Positions 1 to 5,935 of a DNA stretch of 6,194 nt are shown here, piece after piece (the first letter of the stretch is position 1; each line of letters starts with the position of its first letter). The position numbers were made by a program, and so were the translations under genes. Below the pieces are notes generated by a model. That model saw nothing but the letters and a program-made list of their open reading frames with translations, was not told where the DNA came from and did no database searches. Source of the DNA: Clostridia bacterium (GTDB lineage: Bacteria > Bacillota > Clostridia > Oscillospirales > CAG-272); NCBI GenBank assembly GCA_017612495.1, contig JAGAFQ010000058.1, forward strand, positions 1 to 6,194, written 5' to 3'.

Positions 1-460
1 CAATATAAGTGAATTTGCCCGTTTTCATGCCGCCGATTATGCAGTCGGTATATTCGCAAAGCTTTTGCATATCATCGTATTCGGAATAACTGTAAACCCT
101 TTCGGGATATTCGTTTCCGATAAAATGCTGACCCAAGATAAGATATTCGGCGCCTGCGTCTTTGACGGTTTTAAGCATATCTTCAAAATAGAGAGGGTAA
201 TATTCCATCTCAAAGCCGATGTGTATCTCGATTTTGTCTTTATATTCTTCTTTCAGCGCCGATAAAGTGTCGAAATAGTCTTTTGCAAGTGATATGGGCA
301 CGCGGTATCCCGATTCGTGTCCGTCGGGAAAAACAAAGGGCGCGTGATCTGAAAAGCCGAGTACCTTGATACCGCCGGATATCGCGTTTTCTATATATTC
401 GCGCTCCGTGCCCACAGCGTGATTGCAGCGATATGTATGTGTGTGCAGATTTACTTTCAT
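1..460 (-). CDS. PHP-domain phosphatase, HisJ histidinol-phosphatase-like (C-terminus cut off by window edge)
   Basis: Reading leftward from an ATG at 460-458, the frame stays open to the window edge and gives 153 residues of a protein whose family is usually about 260-270 long. The N-terminus (MKVNLHTHTYRCNHA) carries the PHP metal motif H6-x-H8, with H14 nearby. It is followed by the GFSDHAP block (D38, H39), a GFEMEY block at 82-87 with candidate metal-ligand glutamates E84/E86, and GQHF at 110-113 with H112. These blocks in this order are typical of the HisJ type of histidinol-phosphate phosphatase, a cytoplasmic metal-dependent enzyme that removes phosphate from L-histidinol phosphate. 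The same fold also covers other phosphoesterases, and no his genes are visible, so the substrate is inferred. The ribosome binding site is weak (GGTGA just before the ATG). The start is supported by the HxH motif lying at its usual place right after the initiator and by a promoter upstream. The gene is divergent from pepF. Confidence 0.85.
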   Translation of the reverse strand, partial: MKVNLHTHTYRCNHAVGTEREYIENAISGGIKVLGFSDHAPFVFPDGHESGYRVPISLAKDYFDTLSALKEEYKDKIEIHIGFEMEYYPLYFEDMLKTVKDAGAEYLILGQHFIGNEYPERVYSYSEYDDMQKLCEYTDCIIGGMKTGKFTYI

Positions 461-486
461 ATTTCACCGTTCTTTCTTCCGCATAA

Positions 487-515
487 ATTCTAACACCGTA
501 TCATATCAAAATCAA
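487..515 (-). promoter_or_regulatory. Putative sigma-A promoter for the PHP phosphatase gene
   Basis: On the minus strand, TTGATT (515-510) is separated by 17 bases from TAGAAT (492-487). The -10 box is preceded by TGT, forming an extended -10 element. The predicted start of transcription is near 480, which leaves a leader of about 20 bases before the ATG at 460. The motif match is visible in the sequence, but promoter activity is inferred. Confidence 0.55.
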
Positions 516-522
516 TAATTCC

Positions 523-551
523 TTGCCAAAAGTATGCATTTGTGCTATTAT
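523..551 (+). promoter_or_regulatory. Putative sigma-A promoter for pepF
   Basis: TTGCCA (523-528) and TATTAT (546-551) are spaced by 17 bases, with TGC immediately before the -10 box (extended -10). Transcription would start near 558, about 28 bases before the ATG at 586. This argues that the in-frame TTG at 523 is part of the -35 box and not a start codon. The -35 box lies only seven bases from the -35 box of the divergent promoter, so the two polymerase sites are back to back. Confidence 0.6.
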
Positions 552-585
552 TATGGCAAATAAAAGTTTTGAAAGGAAATTTATC

Positions 586-2037
586 ATGGCACTTGAAAGA
601 AAAGACGTTCCCGAAAATCGCAAATGGCGTCTTTGCGATATCTTTAAGACGAAAGAAGATTGGGAAAAAACATATAAAGAGGTCGATGCAAAAATCGATT
701 TTCAAAAATACGAGGGCAAGCTTGCAAACAGAGATATGTTCAAAAAGTGTTTTGAAGATATGAATTCCGTCTTGCTCAAACTCGGATTTTTGGATGTTTA
801 CGCGATGATGAATCACGACCAGGATACCCGCTCAAGCGAGGCAAACGCGCTCGTTTCGCGTATCGAAACGCTCGGCATCAAGTTTTCGGAGGCCACGGCG
901 TTTGTAACGCCCGAACTCACGGCATTGCCCGAAGAGACCTTAAAAGCCTATATGGCGGATAAAGAGCTTTCGGAATTCGATTATACTTTAAGACAGATAA
1001 TCAACCAAAAGCCGCACGTTTTGAGCCGCGAGATCGAAGAACTCCTTTCACGCGGCGGCAAGGTCTTCGGCGGATATCAAAACGTATTTTCAATGATCGA
1101 CAATGCCGATTTCTGTCCGCCCGAGATCACCGTTGACGGCGAAAAATATACGCTCACTCACGGCGGTTACGGTCTTTGCCTGCAATCTAAAAACAGAAAC
1201 GTGCGCCGCGCGGCATTTGAAGAATATTACAAGGTGTTTATGCGTCAGATAAACACCATCACCGCAACGTATTCCGGCAACGTCGAAAAGGATGTTTTTA
1301 TTGCAAAGACGCGCAAATACGGCAGTGCCATCGAAATGGCGCTCGATAACGAGGACGTGAGCCGCGAGGTATATGAGAACTTGCTTGCCTGCGTCCATAA
1401 CGGTCAGAAACTCCTTCACCGTTACGTAAAAGACCGCAAAGAAATTTTGGGCTATGACGAGCTCCATATGTACGATATCTATACGCCTCTTGTCGAAAAT
1501 GCCGAGATAAGCGTTGATTATGAAGACGCTTTCAAGATCGTCAAAGAGGGATTAAAACCTCTGGGCGAAGATTACGGCAAGCTTTTGCAGCGCGCACACG
1601 ACGAGGGCTGGATCGACGTTGAAGAAACGGCAGGCAAGAGGAGCGGCGCTTACAGCGTCAGCGTTTACGGACTTTTGCATCCTTACGTGCTTTTGAACTA
1701 TCAGAAGACGACAAACAACGTCTTTACCATCGCCCACGAGCTCGGTCACGCAATGCACTCATATTTCTCTGAGCGCAATCAGCCGCAGACAAAAGCCGAT
1801 TACAGAATTTTCGTTGCCGAGGTCGCAAGTACGGTAAACGAGGTCTTGCTGCTCAAATATCTTATCAAGACGAGCACTGATAAAAAACTCAAAAAGTATC
1901 TGCTTTCTTACTATATGGATATGCTCAAAGGCACGATGTTCCGTCAGACACAGTTTGCCGAATTTGAATATATCGCACACGAATGGCTCAAAACGGCGAG
2001 CCTCTCACAAAGGAATCGCTTTGCGCGGCATATTTGA
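586..2037 (+). CDS. pepF: Oligoendopeptidase F, N-terminal and catalytic part (ends early at a frameshift)
   Basis: This is a cytoplasmic zinc metallopeptidase of family M3 that cleaves short peptides inside the cell. The reading frame from 586 gives 483 residues. The first roughly 180 residues form the helical oligopeptidase F N-terminal domain, with the family-typical opening ENRKWRLCDIF. The M3 catalytic domain follows, with GKRSGAYS and HPYVLLNYQ blocks leading to H384-E385-L-G-H388 (HExxH) and the third zinc ligand E412 in the EVASTVNE block. The start at 586 is chosen because AAAGGA (572-577) lies eight bases upstream and the family usually begins here; an in-frame TTG at 523 falls in the promoter. 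The frame is genuine up to E466; the last 17 residues (WLKTASLSQ and onward to RHI) are out-of-frame sequence. Catalytic zinc ligands are present, but the substrate-binding C-terminal helices lie in the next frame, so this product alone is probably inactive. It appears to be transcribed alone. Confidence 0.9.
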   Translation: MALERKDVPENRKWRLCDIFKTKEDWEKTYKEVDAKIDFQKYEGKLANRDMFKKCFEDMNSVLLKLGFLDVYAMMNHDQDTRSSEANALVSRIETLGIKFSEATAFVTPELTALPEETLKAYMADKELSEFDYTLRQIINQKPHVLSREIEELLSRGGKVFGGYQNVFSMIDNADFCPPEITVDGEKYTLTHGGYGLCLQSKNRNVRRAAFEEYYKVFMRQINTITATYSGNVEKDVFIAKTRKYGSAIEMALDNEDVSREVYENLLACVHNGQKLLHRYVKDRKEILGYDELHMYDIYTPLVENAEISVDYEDAFKIVKEGLKPLGEDYGKLLQRAHDEGWIDVEETAGKRSGAYSVSVYGLLHPYVLLNYQKTTNNVFTIAHELGHAMHSYFSERNQPQTKADYRIFVAEVASTVNEVLLLKYLIKTSTDKKLKKYLLSYYMDMLKGTMFRQTQFAEFEYIAHEWLKTASLSQRNRFARHI

Positions 2038-2360
2038 AGCTCAACCGCGATTATTACGGCGACAGTGTTATAAGCGACGACGAGATCTCATACGAATGGG
2101 CGAGAATACCGCATTTTTACAGAAGCTTTTACGTCTATAAATACGCCACGGGTATTATCTCCGCGGTAAGCATCGCAGAGCGTATCTATAACGAGGGAGA
2201 TAAGGCAGTTGCCGATTACTTCAAATTCTTGTCATCGGGCGGAAGCGACAGCCCCACGGAGCTTTTGAAGCTTGCCGGAGTTGACCTCAAAAAGAAAGAC
2301 GCATTCGAGAGCGCTATGAAATCCTTTGAAGATGCGCTTTGTGAATTCGAGACTCTTTGA
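1983..2360 (+). CDS. pepF: Oligoendopeptidase F, C-terminal part (frame-shifted remainder)
   Basis: These 125 residues form the end of the M3 peptidase, one frame back relative to the upstream part and overlapping it by 55 bases. The segment RIPHFYRSFYVYKYATG (fragment residues 41-57) is the well-known PepF block in which histidine and tyrosine side chains line the substrate pocket; it includes H44 and several tyrosines. The fragment ends with a family-typical GVDLKKKDAFESAM helix and a TGA at 2358-2360, followed at once by a terminator. The ATG at 1983 coincides with an internal methionine of the intact protein and has no ribosome binding site, so this is very unlikely to be a separately translated gene. 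It is listed separately because an automated annotation would do so. Confidence 0.8.
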   Translation: MAQNGEPLTKESLCAAYLKLNRDYYGDSVISDDEISYEWARIPHFYRSFYVYKYATGIISAVSIAERIYNEGDKAVADYFKFLSSGGSDSPTELLKLAGVDLKKKDAFESAMKSFEDALCEFETL

Positions 2361-2364
2361 TAAT

Positions 2365-2394
2365 AAAAAATGCACTCCGACGAGTGCATTTTTT
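2365..2394. terminator. Bidirectional rho-independent terminator between pepF and lnt
   Basis: The stem TGCACTC (2371-2377) pairs with GAGTGCA (2382-2388) around the four-base loop CGAC. It is flanked by six A on the left (2365-2370) and six T on the right (2389-2394), so it works as hairpin plus U-run read from either side. It begins four bases after the pepF stop codon. On the other strand its A/T flank overlaps the lnt stop codon (2393-2395), so both convergent genes share it. Confidence 0.9.
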
Positions 2395-3943
2395 ATTGCT
2401 TGTTTGCGGCTTTTTTCCTATCGATCAAAATATACAAAAATGTCAAAAGCGGTATTGATGCCGATATTATCAAAGCGAGGTAGGGAAAAGCGGTGAAAAA
2501 TGTTTGACCGCTTAAAATTTCAACGTCTTTACAAACGTATCCGAAACTCTCCGGCTCGCAAAGGTCAACGGTCTTGCCCTTATTCGTTATTATTGCCGAA
2601 ATGCCCGTGTTTGCCGAGCGCACAACGTATCTGCCTACCTCCGCGGCGCGCAGCTTGCTTTGATAAAGATGCATATATACCGCCGCCGAGGTGCCGAACC
2701 AGGAATCGTTCGTCGCTAAAAAGATAATGTTCGCTCCGTCTTTTGCGGCGCTTTGCGCATTAAAAGGATAGATCGAATCGAAGCAGATGAGCGGACCGAC
2801 ATAGAAGTCATTCTGCGAAAAGATACTTGCGTTGCATCCCGGCGACAGATCTTCCGAGAGCATCGAAATATCTTCGAGAAACGGCGCAAGAGCGGTCATT
2901 ATCTTTCTTGCCGGAACGTATTCGCCGAAAGGCACGAGCGAGCGCTTCTTGTAAATGTTTTTATCTATGCTGCCGTCTTTTTTTACTCTCATTATGACGT
3001 TATACGAGGCATTTTCGGTATATTCAAAAGTGCCGAAATAAATATCGATATCACATTCCTTGGCAAGGCTTGACATTTTTTCTTTGTAAAGCGGTGACGA
3101 GTCAAAATTGAAATTGAGCGCCGTTTCGCTCCATAAGACGATCTTTGCGCCCTCGTTTGCCGCTTGCTTTGTGAGGATCACGTGCTTTTCAAATTCATCG
3201 TCGAGCGTGCCTTGCCACTTTTCTTGTGAAGAAATATTCGGCTGTATCGCCGCTGCTTTTATGCTGCTTTCTGTTTTTATCCCGTTGTTTGCAAACAGAA
3301 TAAGAATAAGACAGACTGCCGTTATAACACCGGGCAGGATATAAACTTTTATCTCTTTGAATTTCAAAATGACGAGAGCCAAAGCGAAGTTTGCCAAAAC
3401 GATGATGAAAGAAAGCCCCTGCGCGCCGACAAAGGAAACGAGCGAAAGAGTGGGTGAAAATTCGCTTTGACCAAGTGCCGAAATGCCCCACGGAACGCCC
3501 CACCAGCCGACGTAGAGAGAAAATTCCCAAAGCGTATATAAAGCCGAAAAAAGGAGGGGCAGAATTATATGATCGTGCCTGTTTATGCGTTTTTTGAATT
3601 TTGCAAATATCAAAAATACAAATCCGCCCGTTATCGCCTGCAAAAGGGGAATGCCGAGCCAGGCGAGCAGAATGACCGCCAAAGCCGAAAACTTTGAAAA
3701 TCCCGCAAAGTCGAGAGGGTATAAGCTCCAGAACCAGCAAAAGCAGACAAGACCGAAGAGGTAAAAATATAAAAATCCCATACGGTAAATCTTTTTGCCG
3801 TCAAGATCGGTCTTATATAAAAATATGCAGAGTGGTATCATAAAAACGAACTGAAAGGGAAAAAGAAATTTCGGGAAAATAAGCGTCAGCGCCGAAAGGC
3901 ACGCGCTTGTAAAAATATAAATATAAGACACGCTCTTTTTCAT
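2393..3943 (-). CDS. lnt: Apolipoprotein N-acyltransferase (Lnt)
   Basis: Lnt is a membrane enzyme that moves an acyl chain from a phospholipid to the free amino group of the lipid-modified cysteine of lipoproteins, completing their maturation. At 516 residues this is a full-length protein. About six N-terminal hydrophobic segments (roughly 8-43, 55-80, 87-115, 124-145, 165-195, 198-217) precede a nitrilase-fold domain (about 226-475) and a final membrane anchor (483-506). The catalytic triad is readable: E273 in WSET, K333 in YKKRSLVPFGEY and C387 in GPLICFDS. Also conserved are W243 in QEKW, E341 in PFGEY and the NDSWFG loop at 412-417. The two residues after the catalytic cysteine are Phe-Asp, whereas E. 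coli Lnt has Tyr-Glu, a conservative but notable change. The ATG at 3943 has GGAGG six bases upstream and a near-consensus promoter. The gene is convergent with pepF and divergent from the zinc-ribbon gene, so it is probably transcribed alone. A CN-hydrolase with another substrate is possible but less likely given the membrane domain. Confidence 0.93.
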   Translation of the reverse strand: MKKSVSYIYIFTSACLSALTLIFPKFLFPFQFVFMIPLCIFLYKTDLDGKKIYRMGFLYFYLFGLVCFCWFWSLYPLDFAGFSKFSALAVILLAWLGIPLLQAITGGFVFLIFAKFKKRINRHDHIILPLLFSALYTLWEFSLYVGWWGVPWGISALGQSEFSPTLSLVSFVGAQGLSFIIVLANFALALVILKFKEIKVYILPGVITAVCLILILFANNGIKTESSIKAAAIQPNISSQEKWQGTLDDEFEKHVILTKQAANEGAKIVLWSETALNFNFDSSPLYKEKMSSLAKECDIDIYFGTFEYTENASYNVIMRVKKDGSIDKNIYKKRSLVPFGEYVPARKIMTALAPFLEDISMLSEDLSPGCNASIFSQNDFYVGPLICFDSIYPFNAQSAAKDGANIIFLATNDSWFGTSAAVYMHLYQSKLRAAEVGRYVVRSANTGISAIITNKGKTVDLCEPESFGYVCKDVEILSGQTFFTAFPYLALIISASIPLLTFLYILIDRKKAANKQ

Positions 3944-3971
3944 ACGATACCTCCGCTTATCTTTTATAACT

Positions 3972-3999
3972 ATTATAAAGTAAAAACGGATATTGTCAA
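3972..3999 (-). promoter_or_regulatory. Consensus sigma-A promoter for lnt
   Basis: On the minus strand TTGACA (3999-3994) and TATAAT (3977-3972) both match the consensus perfectly, with a 16-base spacer. The predicted transcript starts near 3965, giving a leader of about 22 bases that includes the GGAGG ribosome binding site at 3954-3950. The -35 box lies inside the left arm of the dyad at 3991-4020. Confidence 0.75.
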
Positions 4000-4020
4000 C
4001 TTTTATAATTGTTGACTATA
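3991..4020. promoter_or_regulatory. Operator-like dyad between lnt and the zinc-ribbon gene
   Basis: The arms TATTGTCAAC (3991-4000) and GTTGACTATA (4011-4020) are inverted repeats matching at 9 of 10 positions. They are separated by ten bases whose centre, TTATAA (4003-4008), is itself a palindrome. The left arm contains the lnt -35 box and the right arm contains TTGACT, the best -35 candidate of the opposite gene. A dimeric regulator bound here could control both genes. Part of the symmetry follows simply from two TTGAC -35 boxes facing apart, so an operator role is inferred. I could not match it to a known regulator's site. Confidence 0.4.
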
Positions 4021-4040
4021 CGGCTTTGATATGTTAAAAA
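4012..4040 (+). promoter_or_regulatory. Putative promoter for the zinc-ribbon membrane protein gene
   Basis: TTGACT (4012-4017) and TAAAAA (4035-4040) are spaced by 17 bases, and TGT just before the -10 box gives an extended -10 element. Transcription would start near 4047, nine bases ahead of the AAGGAGG at 4056. The -10 match is imperfect (4 of 6), so the assignment is tentative. Confidence 0.4.
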
Positions 4041-4070
4041 TAATATAGAAACTGCAAGGAGGAATTAAAA

Positions 4071-5207
4071 ATGATTTGCCGAAGATGCGGTTGTGAAAAC
4101 AATTCTGTTTGTAAGTTCTGCATACGTTGCGGAGCCTCTCTTGATAACGGCGATATTGCCGATGAAACATATAATACCGTCTGCGAAAGAGAAAATCAAA
4201 AAGAAAGCTATGCTGTTGCTGCGTTAAGACGCCACTCGTCATCGCCCCTGTTTCTGACGGCGCTCATCTTTTTGACTGTATCTCTCATTTTGTTTATTAC
4301 ATATACGGCGCTCTCATATCAAACGCCGTCTTTATATTCTTTGCCCGGCTTTACCGTCACGGTCGATATATGGGCATATCTCGTTTTCCCGTGTCTTATG
4401 TGCGCTTTGGCGCTCATTTGCCTTTGGGTGATATTCGGCACGTCAAAATCGAAAAACCGTAAACCCTCTTTCGGCGCGTTCAGCTTTTTGCACGCTTTTT
4501 CCATCGCCGATCTTGTGATTTACGGCATTTTGACCGTTTTGGCGATTATAGGCGCCGTTTGCTTGCCGATCTTCTTTTTGGATGCGATCGAAGAAGGCTT
4601 TATGAGGGCATATTCGGCGTACAGTATGTTCATAACGAGCGACGTCTTATATTATTTGCCGCTCGTTGAAGGATACATAATCGCGATCTGGGCAGTTCTT
4701 GCCTGCTTTATCGTTTCCGACCTGGTTTTTGCCGCCATAATGGCTTTTCAGCGCGTCGCGACCTTTTCATCGTTCAAAAGGACTCTCAAAACGGGATATC
4801 CCGATGCGCGTGTATCAGTCCTTTTTGCGGTGTTCTCGTTTATCTTTGCCGCCGTCATTTTGATCTTGGGCGGAATTATGACCGTCGACTGCATAAAATC
4901 TTTTATATCCGTCGGAGCCGTATTTTCAAACGTTTCGCAACTTATTATCGCTCTCTCGCTCGATTTCGGCTCACTCGGCATCATCTTCATTTTCTCCTGC
5001 CTGCTCTCATACCGCAAAGAGATAAAATATATGGTTTATCCGAGCTTTGTGTGTATTCCCGAAGAAGTGAGAGCAAACGCGGATGTAAAGCCCGTTTCCT
5101 CTATGCCCGATGCGAAAGATGAAAAGAGTGAAGATACAGTATCTGCTCCCGATATTTCCGAGAGCGGAGTTATCGAGATAAAAAGAGATACCGAAAACCA
5201 AAATTAA
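4071..5207 (+). CDS. Zinc-ribbon protein with six predicted membrane segments, function unknown
   Basis: I do not recognise a specific family for this 378-residue protein. Residues 3-20 form a short zinc ribbon with paired cysteines C3-x-x-C6 and C17-x-x-C20 (the FCIRCG form seen in many N-terminal zinc-ribbon domains of Bacillota membrane proteins). Two further cysteines, C8 and C14, fall inside it. A polar linker follows (about 21-55), then six hydrophobic segments at roughly 59-80, 101-122, 146-171, 200-226, 247-270 and 288-312. The tail after about 325 is hydrophilic and acidic, rich in Asp, Glu, Ser and Lys, and probably cytoplasmic like the ribbon. No enzymatic motif is apparent; a scaffold, sensor or regulatory membrane role is possible but not shown. 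The start is secure: AAGGAGG (4056-4062) sits eight bases before the ATG and the ribbon begins at residue 3. It has its own promoter, a terminator directly after it, and is divergent from lnt. Confidence 0.85.
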   Translation: MICRRCGCENNSVCKFCIRCGASLDNGDIADETYNTVCERENQKESYAVAALRRHSSSPLFLTALIFLTVSLILFITYTALSYQTPSLYSLPGFTVTVDIWAYLVFPCLMCALALICLWVIFGTSKSKNRKPSFGAFSFLHAFSIADLVIYGILTVLAIIGAVCLPIFFLDAIEEGFMRAYSAYSMFITSDVLYYLPLVEGYIIAIWAVLACFIVSDLVFAAIMAFQRVATFSSFKRTLKTGYPDARVSVLFAVFSFIFAAVILILGGIMTVDCIKSFISVGAVFSNVSQLIIALSLDFGSLGIIFIFSCLLSYRKEIKYMVYPSFVCIPEEVRANADVKPVSSMPDAKDEKSEDTVSAPDISESGVIEIKRDTENQN

Positions 5208-5213
5208 AGCCCG

Positions 5214-5242
5214 AAACGGTGCGATTTTTCGCGCCGTTTTTT
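5214..5242 (+). terminator. Rho-independent terminator after the zinc-ribbon gene
   Basis: AAACGGTGCGA (5214-5224) pairs with TCGCGCCGTTT (5229-5239) around a TTTT loop. The stem is eleven base pairs with one U-G wobble, and the T-run continues to 5242. It lies six bases after the stop codon at 5205-5207 and separates this gene from the tdk transcription unit. Confidence 0.9.
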
Positions 5243-5250
5243 ATATGCTA

Positions 5251-5279
5251 TTGTAAAAAAATCAAAAGCATTGTATAAT
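5251..5279 (+). promoter_or_regulatory. Putative sigma-A promoter for tdk and the downstream lipoprotein
   Basis: TTGTAA (5251-5256) and a perfect TATAAT (5274-5279) are spaced by exactly 17 bases. Transcription would start near 5286, about 23 bases ahead of the tdk ATG. The promoter follows the preceding terminator by only eight bases, so tdk begins an independent unit. Confidence 0.75.
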
Positions 5280-5308
5280 CATATTATCAACAGAGCGGGA
5301 GGATAAAA

Positions 5309-5935
5309 ATGGCAAAGCTTTATTTCAAATTCGGCGCTATGGGCTCTTCCAAAAGCGCGCAGGCACTTATGACGAAATTCAACTATGAAGAAAAAGGCAA
5401 GAGCGTTTGGCTTATCAAACCCGCCATCGACACACGCGACGACAAATACGATAAAAACGGAAAACTCCAAACGGTCGTGCGATCACGCATAGGACTTTCT
5501 TCGCCTGCCGAGGCGCTCGGCAAGGATGCCGATATTGCCGAGATTTTCTTGAAATATAATTCTACGCCTCCTGCTGACGTCATAATATGTGACGAGTGCC
5601 AGTTTCTGACCGAGGAGCAGGTCGATCAACTCAGATATATCGTCGATAATTACGATATCCCCGTTTTGTGCTTCGGTCTCCGCGCCGATTTCCAAACAAA
5701 ACTTTTCCCCGGCAGCCGCCGCCTTTTTGAACTTGCCGACAGTATATCCGAGATAAAATCGATTTGCAAATGCGGCAGAAAGGCAACGGTCAATGCCAGA
5801 ATAGACGAAAAGGGAAGGATCGTAACAAAGGGTGAACAGGTCTTTCTCGGAGGAAACGACAGCTACAGGGCCATGTGTCACAAATGCTGGATGGAGAAAC
5901 AAAAGGAACAGGAAATACAGGCAGGGGAGAAATGA
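5309..5935 (+). CDS. tdk: Thymidine kinase (type II)
   Basis: This cytoplasmic enzyme phosphorylates thymidine with ATP to give dTMP in the pyrimidine salvage pathway. The 208-residue length fits the family. The P-loop is G9-A-M-G-S-S-K15-S16, with Ser in place of the usual Gly before the lysine; the lysine and following Ser needed for phosphate binding are kept. D95-E96-C-Q-F is the DExQF block, with E96 the expected catalytic base. FGLRADF (122-128) is the conserved loop after it. The lasso region has zinc-binding cysteines C153-K-C155 and C190-x-x-C193, and SYRAMC (185-190) contains the tyrosine expected near the base. The ATG at 5309 has GGGAGG six bases upstream and the P-loop begins at residue 9, as expected. 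Its stop codon overlaps the start of the next gene (ATGA at 5932-5935), so the two are probably translated in a coupled way. Confidence 0.95.
   Translation: MAKLYFKFGAMGSSKSAQALMTKFNYEEKGKSVWLIKPAIDTRDDKYDKNGKLQTVVRSRIGLSSPAEALGKDADIAEIFLKYNSTPPADVIICDECQFLTEEQVDQLRYIVDNYDIPVLCFGLRADFQTKLFPGSRRLFELADSISEIKSICKCGRKATVNARIDEKGRIVTKGEQVFLGGNDSYRAMCHKCWMEKQKEQEIQAGEK

Larger units (their letters stand above)
586..2360 (+). pseudogene. pepF: pepF as one gene, interrupted by a single-base frameshift
   Basis: Joining the frame that starts at 586 to the frame that opens at 1983 gives a continuous oligoendopeptidase F of about 591 residues, the normal family length of roughly 600. The join falls inside the block expected to read A-H-E-M-A-Q-N-G. 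The sequence has cac-gaa-tgg where cac-gaa-atg (or cac-gag-atg) would be expected, so one base is missing around 1981-1984. No slippery heptamer of the X XXY YYZ type is present, and no Shine-Dalgarno sequence precedes the ATG at 1983, so programmed frameshifting or independent re-initiation is unlikely. Promoter, ribosome binding site, catalytic motif and terminator are all intact. This suggests either a very recent mutation or a sequencing or assembly error. Confidence 0.8.

Noticed and set aside
523..585. In-frame N-terminal extension of pepF from a TTG at 523
   Set aside because: The TTG is the start of a good -35 box, no ribosome binding site precedes it, and the ATG at 586 has a well-spaced AAAGGA and matches the usual PepF beginning.
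1960..2037. Programmed ribosomal frameshifting in pepF
   Set aside because: No slippery heptamer is present at the point where the frames must join, and I saw no obvious downstream stem-loop; PepF is not known to need recoding.
2371..2388. GCACTC/GAGTGC inverted repeat resembling an HrcA (CIRCE) heat-shock operator
   Set aside because: CIRCE arms are separated by nine bases and lie upstream of chaperone genes. Here the loop is four bases and the structure is a terminator between gene ends.
3195..3740. Long open frame of 181 codons on the minus strand
   Set aside because: It lies entirely inside lnt in another frame, has arginine- and phenylalanine-rich sequence without family features, and Lnt motifs clearly define the real frame.
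3991..4020. The dyad as a BirA (biotin repressor) operator
   Set aside because: The arms loosely resemble TTGTNAAC/GTTNACAA sites, but the spacing is shorter than usual, the right arm diverges, and no biotin gene is adjacent.
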